DNA of 64,000 nucleotides from Clostridium_AD sp937920395 (GTDB taxonomy: Bacteria > Bacillota > Clostridia > Clostridiales > Clostridiaceae). Shown here in pieces: positions 52,438-62,037 of the stretch. Position numbers and translations under genes: made by a program. A model generated the notes under the pieces. That model was not told the DNA's origin, searched no databases, and saw nothing but the letters and a program-made list of their open reading frames with translations. Each line of letters starts with the position of its first letter. Position 1 is the stretch's first letter. The DNA lies in assembly GCA_052274345.1 (NCBI GenBank), contig DAVZGP010000003.1, positions 1 to 64,000 on the forward strand, read 5' to 3'.

Positions 52438-53460
52438 ATGAATGGGCGGTCACATCAAAAGATAGCAATGTTATCATACGCAATAACAGCAACAGTACCC
52501 ATAATTAATTCAATGACACTATTCAATAATAAATATATTCATGTTTCAATGGGAATAAGTCTTGTAGGTCTTTGCACGGCATCTCTTGCTGGATTACTTG
52601 TTGATGCAGATAGTCAAAATAGTAAGATAAACCATATGAGTCCACTTACAGGTAGAAGTAATAAAGCAGTAAATAACATAGAAAAGCTATTAAAATTATT
52701 ATTAAGATTATTTCTTGGTATTGGACTTTGTGCACTAACACTAATATATTCAACAGCGATTATATCGCAATTAACAAGAATAAACTTTATAGGTAGTTAT
52801 TCTAAACTATATACATATTTTCTGGCCTTTATTTTTCTGGTTATAGGTATGTCTAATGAGAAAGTTTATAAGAAAATCCCTATAATTGGACTATTATATA
52901 AGAAGTTGTCATCATTAATAAATAAAGGATTAAATGATTTTAAAAAAACTAACATGTTTTTAACATATGTTGCATCAAGCGTTGTATTAGCGTTATACAA
53001 CATATCAAATACGAATGATATATATATATATATTATCTGTGTCTTATTAATATGTATTGCTGTATTCCCTCATAGGAGTTTTTTACACTCAATTGAGGGA
53101 GTAATTGTTTTTACTATTTCAGCTTCATACATTTTTAATAAATTAGGTTATGAATATTTAACAGGATGTTTTTTTGTAGGATATATAAGCCATATTTATT
53201 GGGGTGATATATTTACAAAGGAAGGTGTACCAATCCTCTCTTCACCAAGATTTATTGCTTTATTATTGAAAAAAATAGGGATTCGTAATGATTTTGTTTG
53301 TATATTAGAAAAAGTAGGCAAATTTAAAGTTAAATTACCGCCTCATATTACAACCGGTTCTGATGCTGGAAATTTATTTGAAATAATCTATATTATAACA
53401 TTGTTTATTCTAGTAGTAATAAGTCTAATTGTTTATGGTTGTAATTTCAGAGTAATATAA
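52438..53460 (+). CDS. YdjM-family membrane-bound metal-dependent hydrolase
   Basis: 340 residues. The N-terminus MNGRSHQKIAMLSY with its conserved His, and the segment LLVDADSQNSKINH (about 56-69), match the YdjM/DUF457 family of inner-membrane proteins. About seven hydrophobic segments follow; HRSFLHSIEG (about 204) and SHIYWGDIFTKEGVPI (about 250) hold further metal-type His and Asp. E. coli YdjM is LexA-controlled; no LexA-type site was seen here. Activity is predicted from conserved residues only. AAGGAG precedes ATG 52438. Confidence 0.87.
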   Translation: MNGRSHQKIAMLSYAITATVPIINSMTLFNNKYIHVSMGISLVGLCTASLAGLLVDADSQNSKINHMSPLTGRSNKAVNNIEKLLKLLLRLFLGIGLCALTLIYSTAIISQLTRINFIGSYSKLYTYFLAFIFLVIGMSNEKVYKKIPIIGLLYKKLSSLINKGLNDFKKTNMFLTYVASSVVLALYNISNTNDIYIYIICVLLICIAVFPHRSFLHSIEGVIVFTISASYIFNKLGYEYLTGCFFVGYISHIYWGDIFTKEGVPILSSPRFIALLLKKIGIRNDFVCILEKVGKFKVKLPPHITTGSDAGNLFEIIYIITLFILVVISLIVYGCNFRVI

Positions 53461-53472
53461 AACAATATGATT

Positions 53473-53502
53473 TTGGCATTAGTTTGAATCTTGGTATATA
53501 AT
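53473..53502 (+). promoter_or_regulatory. Promoter of the PHP phosphatase gene
   Basis: TTGGCA (53473-53478) and a perfect TATAAT (53497-53502) with an 18-base spacer, about 37 bases upstream of the ATG. Confidence 0.6.
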
Positions 53503-53538
53503 TAAAGATATACAAATAGAAATTAAAGGAGATTTTTT

Positions 53539-54261
53539 ATGAAATTTGTCGCAGATTTACATACACATACTGTAGTTAGTGGTCATGCGTATAGTACTTT
53601 AATGGAAAATGCAAAATATGCTAGTGAAATAGGTCTTAAAATATTAGGAGTTACAGACCATGGACCTAATATGCCTGGTGCTCCTGATGCTTGGTATTTT
53701 GGTAATTTTAAAGTACTCCCAAGAAAGTTGTTTGGAGTTAAAATGCTTTATGGATGCGAAGCAAATATAATTGATTCTGAAGGTAATTTAGATATTTCCT
53801 CGGAACTTCAACACAATCTCGATGTCATGATAATAAGTATGCATGAGCCTCTAATGGAAGGCGGAAAAAGTACAGACTTTAATACAGCAATTATTCTAAA
53901 AGCTATGGATAATCCTTATGTAAATATTTTGGGACACATGGGTAATCCAAAATTCCCTATTCATGAAGAAGAAATAGTTAAAAAAGCAAAGCAGAAAAAT
54001 ATATTAGTAGAAATAAATAACAGTTCTTTTGTATCTTCTAGAATAGGTAGTGACAAAAATTGTACTAATATTGCAAAACTTTGTATGGAATTTGGAGTAA
54101 AAATCATTGTAAATAGTGATGCTCATTTCTGTTATTCTATTGCAAATTTTTCTGTTGCTGAAAAGATGCTTACAGAAATACATATGCCTGAAGAACTTAT
54201 TATTAATTCAACTGAAGAAAGATTAACAACATTTCTTAATGAAAAAGGTAGAAAGATCTAA
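53539..54261 (+). CDS. PHP-family phosphatase, YcdX type
   Basis: A 240-residue metal-dependent phosphatase. The PHP motifs are DLHTHTVVSGHAY (residues 6-18), TDHGPNMPGAP (about 40), the Glu in GCEANIID, MSMHEP-like (MIISMHEP), LGHMGNP (about 136) and NSDAHF (about 192). The TDHGPNMPGAPDAWYF pattern is that of the E. coli YcdX subgroup. Its natural substrate is not fixed. It is the nearest PHP protein to the his operon, which lacks a histidinol phosphatase, but the YcdX subgroup is not the typical HisK/HisJ one. Own promoter and terminator. Confidence 0.9.
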   Translation: MKFVADLHTHTVVSGHAYSTLMENAKYASEIGLKILGVTDHGPNMPGAPDAWYFGNFKVLPRKLFGVKMLYGCEANIIDSEGNLDISSELQHNLDVMIISMHEPLMEGGKSTDFNTAIILKAMDNPYVNILGHMGNPKFPIHEEEIVKKAKQKNILVEINNSSFVSSRIGSDKNCTNIAKLCMEFGVKIIVNSDAHFCYSIANFSVAEKMLTEIHMPEELIINSTEERLTTFLNEKGRKI

Positions 54262-54313
54262 TATATTAACCTAACTAATTAAGCATATAAATATTGCGTT
54301 TTAAAACTATTAT

Positions 54314-54362
54314 AACAAACAGAGCTTTGCAACTTTTATGCAAGCTATGTTTGTTATTTTTT
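54314..54362 (+). terminator. Terminator of the PHP phosphatase gene
   Basis: Arms of about 17 bases (54314-54331 and 54339-54355, AACAAACA...AGCTTTGCA type with two small defects) followed by ATTTTTT. Convergent with the small minus-strand gene ending at 54415. Confidence 0.85.
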
Positions 54363-54414
54363 AGTACTCTAAGTAAACTATATATGACTTTACTCTTTCA
54401 TATTTTGTATGTTT

Positions 54415-54744
54415 TTACTCCTCTTTTTGTTTTTTTAATTCTAATCCATCAAGTGCTTTCTCCATTGCAACCCCTACATCGCCTACAACTTCATCACCGA
54501 ATTCTTCCAAGGTATGTTTAATCTCATTTCTCTTAGTGTTTATATCTTCATTATCAGTTTTAGGCTCGGTGACATCAATATCATTTTTCTCCTCTATTCG
54601 GCTTTGAGCTAATAATCTTTTAGTAACCCCGCCTATAACAATACCTATAAGTGATAAGAGTGCAAAACCTTTTACTAAGTTTACCTTTTTTTTCTTTTTT
54701 TCTTTGTATTTATTGATTTTTGAAACTCCACTTAAATAATTCAT
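54415..54744 (-). CDS. Small membrane protein of unknown function
   Basis: 109 residues. A very basic N-terminus (KYKEKKKKK, about 13-21) is followed by one hydrophobic helix (about 24-42, GFALLSLIGIVIGGV) and an acidic, charged helical tail. Topology with the basic N-terminus inside is likely. I do not recognise the family. A longer frame reaches 54801, but ATG 54744 has AGGAGGG 7 bases upstream and is the clear start. It stands alone between two plus-strand genes, divergent from the MBOAT gene. Confidence 0.72.
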   Translation of the reverse strand: MNYLSGVSKINKYKEKKKKKVNLVKGFALLSLIGIVIGGVTKRLLAQSRIEEKNDIDVTEPKTDNEDINTKRNEIKHTLEEFGDEVVGDVGVAMEKALDGLELKKQKEE

Positions 54745-54928
54745 AATAACCCTCCTAAATAAAATTAATATTTTTACAACGTTTCTTATATTGTTTCCCA
54801 TTTTTATAAAAAAATTCTGTTAAATAAAAGAGTCTTTTTATTGTGTATTCTGTTATAATACATTTATTAGATATAAATTGTAGTATTATGTCTATAATTA
54901 TCGTTTTTTAGTAGAAAGAAGGTATATG

Positions 54929-56416
54929 ATGCTATTCACTTCAATAAAGTTCTTAATATTTTTTTTTATGGCTTCTATTTTATATTATGTACTACCACAT
55001 AAATTTCAATGGTTTTGGCTGCTAATATGCAGTTATTTCTTTTATATGGTTTTAAATCCTAAATATGAAATATTAATAGCTGCATCAACTATCATCACAT
55101 ATTTAAGTGGTTTATTAATTGAAAATGCAAATAAAATAAGTAATGAAAAAAAATCTATTCAATTGAAAAAAATGTGGGTTTTCGCAAGCTTTTCTATTAA
55201 TTTTGGTATATTATTTTTGTTCAAATATTATAATTTTTTTAATGAGAGTTTATCGCGGTTACTCCATGTATTTAGCATATCAAATCATGCACCATCTTTT
55301 GAATATTTACTGCCTTTAGGTATATCATTCTATACCCTTCAAGCTCTCAGCTATACTGTAGATGTTTATAGAAAAGATGTTCGTGCTGAAAAGAACATAG
55401 GAAAATTTGCTTTATTTGTATCATTCTTTCCTCAAGTAGTTGCAGGTCCTATTGAAAAATCTAAAAATATGTTACATCAATTTGACGAGAATCATAGTTT
55501 TAATTATGATAGAGTTAAAAACGGTCTATTGCTAATGTTATGGGGTGTTTTCATCAAAATAGTAATATCAGATAGATTAGCAGTACTTATTAACACTGTG
55601 TACAAAAGCCCTAATAACTATAAAGGTTTTACAATTTTTATAGCTACATTGTTTTTCAGTTTTCAAATTTACTGTGATTTTATGTCATATTCAGATATAG
55701 CAAGGGGTGCTGTAGAGGTCTTAGGTTTTAAGGTAACTAATAATTTTCACCAACCTTACTTATCAAAAACAATAAAAGAATTTTGGAGCAACTGGCACAT
55801 ATCACTAACTAGCTGGTTTAAAGACTATTTATATTTTCCACTAGGTGGAAATATATCTGGAAAATCAAGGGATAATTATAATATTATGATTGTATTCCTA
55901 ATAAGTGGTTTATGGCATGGAGCTACCTTTAATTTTATTATTTGGGGTGGACTTCACGGAATTTATCAGATTACAGAGAATTTTACTAAACCCTTAAGAA
56001 AAAGAATAGTAAAAACTCTTAAAATTAAAACAGAAGTTTTTAGTTTTAAATTTTTTCAAGTATTTATAACTTTTATGCTTGTCAATTTTGCTTGGATATT
56101 TTTTAGAGCTAGTTCATTATCAACGGCTATAACAATAATTAAAAACATTTTTTATTTTAATCCTTGGGTACTTATTAATGGTTCTATTTTCAAACTGGGA
56201 TTAGATTCAAAAGATTTTCAATTTGCACTTGTTGGTATAATTTTAGTTCTAACAGTAGATATATTGCGCCGAACAAAAAATTTACGAAATGTACTAGCAA
56301 AACAAAACATAATGTTTAGATGGATAACGTATGTAGGTGCAGCTTTAGTCATTTTAATTTTTGGATTGTATGGACCTGGATACAGCATGCAACAGTTTAT
56401 CTATTCACAATTTTAG
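54929..56416 (+). CDS. MBOAT family O-acyltransferase (AlgI/DltB-like)
   Basis: A 495-residue polytopic membrane enzyme that moves acyl groups, often acetyl, onto extracellular polymers. About ten hydrophobic segments. The catalytic His is in SGLWHGATFNFIIWGG (near 329), followed by GLHG, which carries the second conserved His (near 341). NWHISLTSWFKDYLYFPLGG (about 288) is the family signature. Two adjacent ATGs exist; 54929 is better spaced from AAGAAGG. The next gene is an SGNH-type partner, as in AlgI/AlgJ or DltB/DltD pairs. Polymer (teichoic acid, peptidoglycan or polysaccharide) unknown. Confidence 0.9.
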   Translation: MLFTSIKFLIFFFMASILYYVLPHKFQWFWLLICSYFFYMVLNPKYEILIAASTIITYLSGLLIENANKISNEKKSIQLKKMWVFASFSINFGILFLFKYYNFFNESLSRLLHVFSISNHAPSFEYLLPLGISFYTLQALSYTVDVYRKDVRAEKNIGKFALFVSFFPQVVAGPIEKSKNMLHQFDENHSFNYDRVKNGLLLMLWGVFIKIVISDRLAVLINTVYKSPNNYKGFTIFIATLFFSFQIYCDFMSYSDIARGAVEVLGFKVTNNFHQPYLSKTIKEFWSNWHISLTSWFKDYLYFPLGGNISGKSRDNYNIMIVFLISGLWHGATFNFIIWGGLHGIYQITENFTKPLRKRIVKTLKIKTEVFSFKFFQVFITFMLVNFAWIFFRASSLSTAITIIKNIFYFNPWVLINGSIFKLGLDSKDFQFALVGIILVLTVDILRRTKNLRNVLAKQNIMFRWITYVGAALVILIFGLYGPGYSMQQFIYSQF

Positions 56417-56427
56417 GAGGATTTTGC

Positions 56428-57474
56428 ATGCTTAAAAAGTCATTTTTAAAAGGAATTAGTTTTGTAATTATATTATTGATCCTTATTGTAACTCTTGATT
56501 ACATTTTTATTGTAAAAACAAATCATCGTGCTAAACTTACGCAAGGTTTATATACTAATACAGGCGATTCATTTGATGTGGTGTTATTAGGTTCAAGCCA
56601 TATGGATGCTTTAATAAATCCAAACGTATTATGGAAACAGTTTGGAATAACAAGCTTTGACTACGCTACTGGAGGTCAACCAATAGATGTAACCTACTAT
56701 TTATTAAAAGAAGTTTTGAAAAAGCATAAAAATCCGATCGTAGTAGTAGATTTATATTATTTAGGCTCAACTACTAAATTTGGTGACGAGGGTTATACAA
56801 GAACTGCTTTGGATAACATTAAGTTTTCTATGAATAAGGTACAAGCTATTCTTAATACTACACCAAATGACCAATGGCTCAATTATTTTTTTCCTATTTT
56901 CAAATATCATGATCGTTGGAAAGAACTAACAGAGACGGATTTTAATTTTGATACTGATGAAACATATTATAGAAAAGGCTTTAACGCTAGTCATGATTTG
57001 TATGGGAAAGCGAATGCTTCAAATTCTTTGACGACAGAAAAATCACCTCTTCCACCAAAGACTGAAGCATATTTAAATAAAATGATTGCTTTATCTAAAA
57101 AAGAAAAATTCAAATTAATTTTCACCAATGCTCCACATGATTATAGTCAAACATCTGGGTCAAAAATTTGGGTGAGTCAGCCTGCAAAGATGTTTAATAA
57201 GGTTGCTGAAATAACAAAATTAAATAACATTCCGTTTATTAATTATAACAAAATGACAATAGAATTAGGTTTTGATTTTAAAAAAGATATGGTTAACATT
57301 GGGCACCTAAATATCTTTGGATCCAATAAAGTTACAGTGAATTTTGGTAAATATTTAAAATCGAATTATAAATTATCAGATCATCGTAATGATAAAAAAT
57401 ATGAAAAATGGAATTCTGACTATATTCTTTATATCCATTCTGAAAAAGTTATTGATATTAAAAATTCTAAATAA
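56428..57474 (+). CDS. SGNH/DltD-like partner of the MBOAT acyltransferase
   Basis: 348 residues with an N-terminal signal anchor (about 8-28) and an extracellular SGNH-hydrolase-like domain. VVLLGSSHMDALINP (about 50-64) holds the nucleophile Ser, and NIGHLNIFGSNK (about 289) holds the late His. Such proteins finish or assist transfer of the acyl group from the MBOAT protein. An upstream in-frame ATG (56320) lies inside the MBOAT gene and has no ribosome site; ATG 56428 follows AGGAGG. The gap to the MBOAT stop is 11 bases. Confidence 0.87.
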   Translation: MLKKSFLKGISFVIILLILIVTLDYIFIVKTNHRAKLTQGLYTNTGDSFDVVLLGSSHMDALINPNVLWKQFGITSFDYATGGQPIDVTYYLLKEVLKKHKNPIVVVDLYYLGSTTKFGDEGYTRTALDNIKFSMNKVQAILNTTPNDQWLNYFFPIFKYHDRWKELTETDFNFDTDETYYRKGFNASHDLYGKANASNSLTTEKSPLPPKTEAYLNKMIALSKKEKFKLIFTNAPHDYSQTSGSKIWVSQPAKMFNKVAEITKLNNIPFINYNKMTIELGFDFKKDMVNIGHLNIFGSNKVTVNFGKYLKSNYKLSDHRNDKKYEKWNSDYILYIHSEKVIDIKNSK

Positions 57475-57553
57475 TGTTTATTTAGAATAAACGCATATTG
57501 TTTTCACATATCTACCATACTTATATTAAAATAAATATAAAATGGGGGATAAT

Positions 57554-58399
57554 ATGAATTTGCATAAAAAAACGCCATTAATAATTATAATTGCTATTCT
57601 AATAGGATCTATAGGTCTACTCTACAAATCTTATGGTTTGATTATACATAAAGAAATAACTACGATTAATGCAGCAAAAACAATTAAACAAGCTAGTGTA
57701 AAACCTGTTTTTATCCATAAATCTGTTGATTCTTTAAATAATATTAAAATACCAATCTTAATGTATCATTCTATAAGTTATGAAAAAGGAAATATACTTA
57801 GGCTTCCTAAAGTGAAATTTACAAGCCAAATGAAATACCTTAAAGATAACAATTATACAACAATAACCTTAGATGAGCTTTATAGCTATATGAAGACAGG
57901 GGGAAATTTACCGAGTAAACCTATAGTTATAACCTTTGATGATGGGTACAAGGATAACTATACGAATGCATATCCTATATTAAAAGAATTCAACCAAAAA
58001 GCTACTGTATTTGTAATTACTAATACTATTGACTACGACCAAAATTATTTAACTTCCAAAGAAATAAAATTAATGGATTCTAATAATGTAAGAATAGAAA
58101 GTCATACCTCATCTCATGAACACTTAGATAAAATATCATATATAGATAGTTTGAATACAATGAAAAATTCAAAAATGAAATTAGAAAAAATTTTAAATAG
58201 ACAAATTGATTACATAGCATATCCTTATGGGGGATACACTCTAAATACTATAAAAGCTGCAAAACAAGCAGGTTATAAATTAGCTTTTTCAACAGAATTT
58301 GGTTTAATAGATAAAACTAACAATATTTATTCATTAGGTAGAATTTTTGTTAATTCAAATTTTACTCTTGAACAATTTAAAGCAAAATTGACTCAGTAA
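57554..58399 (+). CDS. Polysaccharide deacetylase (NodB homology)
   Basis: 281 residues. One N-terminal membrane helix (about 7-27), then a NodB domain (about 75-275). Motif 1 VITFDDGYKDNY (about 124-135) carries the catalytic Asp and metal Asp; motif 2 SHTSSHEHLD (about 183) carries the metal His pair; AYPYGGYT (about 222) is motif 3. It removes N- or O-acetyl groups from a surface glycan. ATG 57554 is chosen over ATG 57542, which is part of the GGGGGA ribosome site. It follows the MBOAT/SGNH pair by about 80 bases, so acetylation and deacetylation genes lie together. Confidence 0.9.
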   Translation: MNLHKKTPLIIIIAILIGSIGLLYKSYGLIIHKEITTINAAKTIKQASVKPVFIHKSVDSLNNIKIPILMYHSISYEKGNILRLPKVKFTSQMKYLKDNNYTTITLDELYSYMKTGGNLPSKPIVITFDDGYKDNYTNAYPILKEFNQKATVFVITNTIDYDQNYLTSKEIKLMDSNNVRIESHTSSHEHLDKISYIDSLNTMKNSKMKLEKILNRQIDYIAYPYGGYTLNTIKAAKQAGYKLAFSTEFGLIDKTNNIYSLGRIFVNSNFTLEQFKAKLTQ

Positions 58400-58411
58400 A
58401 TTAATAATATT

Positions 58412-59070
58412 CTACAATAAGGCCATTAAGATCGGGATTACTATTAAAGTACCTACCGTTGAAATTGCTATCATTAATGAAGCAAAATCATAATCAGAAT
58501 TGTAAGCCCTTGCGATTATAGCTGAATTTGCCATAACTGGCATAGCGGCCTGTATAACAAAAACTGATGCCATAAGATGTGGTATATGGAACACTGGTGC
58601 AATTAGTATTACAAGTATTGGTGATATCACAAATCTGCCTATTAATACCCAAATTATATCTAAACTAAATTTTACTGACTTTAAATCTACTAAATAAATA
58701 GATGCGCCGATAAAAAACATGGATAATGGAGTTGTAATACTTCCCAAGCTTTTACTTGTATCCATAAGAAATAAAGGCAATTTAACATTCAATAAAACTA
58801 GAAGTATTCCAAAAATAAAACCAATTAGCGGTAGAGATAATATTTTTCTGATAAATTTCATTGAAAACTTTTTTTTAGTTTCCATGTTTCCATCTTTAGT
58901 TATTTCATATACACCTATGGTCCAAAAGAATGTTGTATTAGCAATATAATAAAGTAATACATAAGGCACACTCTTTTCTCCAAATAATGCCAGATTAACT
59001 GGCAGACCCATAAATATCGTATTTGAATTAAAGAACATAGATACAAAAAGTCCACGCCTGTTATTTTTAA
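58412..59070 (-). pseudogene. 5'-truncated AEC family (auxin efflux carrier-like) transporter
   Basis: About 220 residues of similarity to the C-terminal two thirds of an AEC transporter, with six hydrophobic segments. A whole AEC protein has about 300 residues and ten helices. Family-like sequence continues upstream of the first ATG (59038) as VKNNRRGLFVS and then meets an in-frame TAA; the remaining space to the AraC gene has no room for the missing N-terminal third. No ribosome site precedes the ATG. It is best read as a remnant left by a deletion. Confidence 0.75.
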
Positions 59071-59160
59071 CTTAGTCTACCATAGGCTATAACTGCTTAC
59101 AATAAATTCAGATAATTTGGTGTAGCTATTACAAATGAATTATCGTTAAAATGCAAAAAA

Positions 59161-60009
59161 CTATTTAACACGTTTCTTATATTGCATTGGGGCGCAACCT
59201 TTTAAGTTTTTAAATACTCTATTAAAAGTTTTAATGCTATTGAAACCTGACTTATATGCTACTTCCGTAATGGAGTCCTCTTCCTCCATAAGATGCCATT
59301 CCGCTTTAGTTATTCTAAAATTATTTAAATACTCAATAAATGTGACACCAGTGTTTTCTTTGAAAAATCTTGTGAAGTAATATAAACTAAAACCAGCAAC
59401 CTTAGAAATCTCCTCCAGGTTAATATTAGTTTGATAGTATTTGTCTACATATTGAAATACTTTATCTAATCTTTGAAGCTTTTCGATTTGACGACTCTCA
59501 GCCTGCGCCGAATACTCACATTTAGGCATATATCTAATTAATATTCCAGCCAAGTCGTAAAGTCTAGCTTTCATAATAAGTTTATAGCCTTCTTTAGCAG
59601 CAGTATTCTCATTGATAAGTTGCTGTATTTGTTTTTCCATGAGGGTATGAATCTCAGTGCCTGGTGTTAAATATTTAGAATGAGTAAACATAGGTTTTAT
59701 AGTTCTAATATCCTTTGATCCAGAAAGAAAAGCATCATAAATAGACATTCTAAACTGTATAACGGCCCTATTGCTGGGTTGCATTTCTTTCAAGAAGAAA
59801 TGCACCTCTCCTGGACCTATTATTAATATTTCTCTCTTTTTAAGATGGTATAAATCATTACCTATTCCTACTTTAACACTACCTTCTACAAGATAAATAA
59901 TTTCAATGTCTTCATGCCAATGATGAGGTGTGCTATCTAGGCCATCATTTAAAAATAATCTAAATGGGAAATCCGGTTCTAGTACTGTCTTTTCAAAACT
60001 ACCACGCAT
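59161..60009 (-). CDS. AraC family regulator with N-terminal cupin
   Basis: 282 residues. N-terminal sugar-sensing cupin (about 10-150), including PHHWHEDIEIIYLVEGS with its His and Glu. C-terminal pair of helix-turn-helix motifs (about 185-280), with ISKVAGFSLYYFTRFFKENTG and ITEVAYKSGFNSIKTFNRVFK. It is the last gene of a catabolic cluster on the same strand and is the likely activator of it. AGGAGGAG precedes ATG 60009. The effector is probably a sugar or its derivative. Confidence 0.9.
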   Translation of the reverse strand: MRGSFEKTVLEPDFPFRLFLNDGLDSTPHHWHEDIEIIYLVEGSVKVGIGNDLYHLKKREILIIGPGEVHFFLKEMQPSNRAVIQFRMSIYDAFLSGSKDIRTIKPMFTHSKYLTPGTEIHTLMEKQIQQLINENTAAKEGYKLIMKARLYDLAGILIRYMPKCEYSAQAESRQIEKLQRLDKVFQYVDKYYQTNINLEEISKVAGFSLYYFTRFFKENTGVTFIEYLNNFRITKAEWHLMEEEDSITEVAYKSGFNSIKTFNRVFKNLKGCAPMQYKKRVK

Positions 60010-60062
60010 AATCTCCTCCTACGTTTATTAAATATTAAAATATTTCTATGTTCTTAGAATTA

Positions 60063-61091
60063 TTACAACTTAATTCTAACTCTTTTCCTTCCTGATTCAT
60101 ATATAGCGCATATCATTTTTTGAGTTTTTATTGCATCCTCTCCTGCTATATCAGGTTGTAATTCAGCACTAATAGATGCGTAATAATTTTTTATCTGTTT
60201 TGTATGGCTTGTTCCCCAATATCCCTTTGCTCCATTTCCATAATCAAAAGTATCATTCGGGTTATTATCTGCAATTAACTCTCTACCATCGTTAAATTTT
60301 ATATCAGCTTTATCTCCCACCATATTAACCATACCTTTCTCACAATGAAGTTCAATTTTTACTGGTGCATCATAAGTATAATAATTAATGGCATGAAATG
60401 CAGTTACTACTCCGTTTTTATATTTAATAACCCCTTCTGCAGAATCCTCAACCTGAATAATTTTATGAGCTCTATTGCTTGTGTTTGCATCTATGTAATC
60501 AATGTCACTATTCACAAACCATCTCATAAGGTCCATGGTATGAATAGCTTGATCTATAATGACTCCACCACCTTCCATGTCCCAAGTACCCTTCCAGTCA
60601 CTATTGCTATAGTATTCGTCTGTTCGTTTCCATGTGACTTCAAGTTTTCCTCCTAGTATCTCACCAAGTTCTCCTGATTTTAATGTATCTTTTATAAGTC
60701 TGGATCCAGGATTATATCTATTTTGAAATATAACTCCAAGTGTAACCTTATTATCTTTAGCAGTTTTAACCATAGCTTCTGCATCTGAGAGTTTTATAGA
60801 CATAGGTTTCTCAGTTAATATATGCTTCCCAAGGTTAGAAGCGTATATTGCCACTTGTGCATGGAGGAAGTGTGGAAGACATATATGCACTACATCAATA
60901 TCTTCCTTTGAAAGCATTTCCTTATAGTCAGTATAATAATTACACTTATATTGATCAGCTTTTGCCTTTGCCCTTTCCTCTTTAATGTCGCAAACTGAAA
61001 CAATTTTTGCATTTTCAATTTCTTTTATAGATTGGGCATGCATGGGAAATATATTTCCACACCCAATAATAGCTACATTTAATATTTTCAT
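60063..61091 (-). CDS. Gfo/Idh/MocA family oxidoreductase
   Basis: 342 residues. N-terminal Rossmann fold with IIGCGNIFPMHAQSI (about 8-22), then HILTEKPMSIKL with the catalytic-site Lys (near 96), and the C-terminal GFO_IDH_MocA_C sheet. The late GGGVIIDQAIHTMDLMRW (about 173) holds the conserved Asp and His. It oxidises or reduces a sugar or cyclitol with NAD(P). Substrate cannot be read from sequence. AGGAGATG before ATG 61091. Neighbour genes give two TIM-barrel epimerases and a second oxidoreductase. Confidence 0.9.
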   Translation of the reverse strand: MKILNVAIIGCGNIFPMHAQSIKEIENAKIVSVCDIKEERAKAKADQYKCNYYTDYKEMLSKEDIDVVHICLPHFLHAQVAIYASNLGKHILTEKPMSIKLSDAEAMVKTAKDNKVTLGVIFQNRYNPGSRLIKDTLKSGELGEILGGKLEVTWKRTDEYYSNSDWKGTWDMEGGGVIIDQAIHTMDLMRWFVNSDIDYIDANTSNRAHKIIQVEDSAEGVIKYKNGVVTAFHAINYYTYDAPVKIELHCEKGMVNMVGDKADIKFNDGRELIADNNPNDTFDYGNGAKGYWGTSHTKQIKNYYASISAELQPDIAGEDAIKTQKMICAIYESGRKRVRIKL

Positions 61092-61112
61092 ATCAACATC
61101 TCCTAAATAACT

Positions 61113-62036
61113 CTATATTAATTTTTTAAGATAATCTATTCCAAGTTGTAGTCCTTCTTTAACCTTTTCTTCACTACCTTCATAAAGTGGGTCCTCATGT
61201 TCAATACTTACAACTCCGTCATATCCAATTTCTTTTAGCTCATTAATTAACGTTCCCCAATTAATATCTCCGAGTCCAGGCATTCTATATCTCCAATATC
61301 CAAAATCCTCATTGTTTACATTTAACTGTTTATTAAATATTCCATAAGTTCTTAATTTATCTTCAAACACCTGCGCATCTTTTGCATGCACATGAAATAT
61401 TCTATTTTTGAATTCTTTTATTGGAGTTATATAGTCAATTAACATTGCATGTAAATGCGATGGATCATAATTTAATCCAAAATTCTTATTTGGAACTCTT
61501 CTAAACATTTCTCTCCATAACTCTGGTGTAAATGAAATAGTTCCTGGTACTCCTTTTTCTTGCCATCCGTTCATTTGACAATTTTCAATTACTACATTTA
61601 TACCTCTATCTTCTGCGTATTTAACCAACTCTTTAAATACCACTTCAAACTCATCAAAATTTTCTTCTAAGGACTTGTCTGTATTTTTGCCAATAAAAGT
61701 TCCAACAGATGATACACCTAATAACACAGCGGCATCAACACATTTTTTAAAATGATTGTTGATAAATTTTCTTTTTTTAAGATCTCTATCTAAATTATTA
61801 TCATAATAAGCAATTGAAGATATTGTAAGCCCATATTCTTTAAAATATAACTTTATTTCTTCCGCTTCAGCCTTTGTAAAATTAGCTACATCTATCTCAC
61901 TTCCTGAATAATCACGACTATTAGTCCTTGGCCAACAAGAAAGTTCTAAAGCCTTAAACCCATGCTTACTTGCCCACTTTGCCTTTTCCTTTAGAGGAAT
62001 CCCACCAAGGCAACCCGTTAATAATCCTATATACAT
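61113..62036 (-). CDS. Sugar phosphate isomerase/epimerase (xylose isomerase-like TIM barrel)
   Basis: 307 residues. AP-endonuclease family 2 barrel with ALELSCWP (about 30), NVVIENCQMNGW (about 153), NYDPSHLHAM (about 190), HVHAKDAQ (about 218) and VSIEHEDP (about 280), giving the metal-binding Glu, Asp, His and Glu residues. ATG 62036 is chosen because GAGGAGGG lies before it; the longer TTG start overlaps that site. One base separates it from the stop of the upstream gene. Function is probably epimerisation or a lyase step on an oxidised sugar. Confidence 0.88.
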   Translation of the reverse strand: MYIGLLTGCLGGIPLKEKAKWASKHGFKALELSCWPRTNSRDYSGSEIDVANFTKAEAEEIKLYFKEYGLTISSIAYYDNNLDRDLKKRKFINNHFKKCVDAAVLLGVSSVGTFIGKNTDKSLEENFDEFEVVFKELVKYAEDRGINVVIENCQMNGWQEKGVPGTISFTPELWREMFRRVPNKNFGLNYDPSHLHAMLIDYITPIKEFKNRIFHVHAKDAQVFEDKLRTYGIFNKQLNVNNEDFGYWRYRMPGLGDINWGTLINELKEIGYDGVVSIEHEDPLYEGSEEKVKEGLQLGIDYLKKLI

Positions 62037-62037
62037 A

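Noticed and set aside
56320..56427. Upstream extension of the SGNH protein to an ATG inside the MBOAT gene
   Set aside because: The extension overlaps conserved MBOAT coding sequence in another frame and has no ribosome site. ATG 56428 has AGGAGG and a normal signal anchor.
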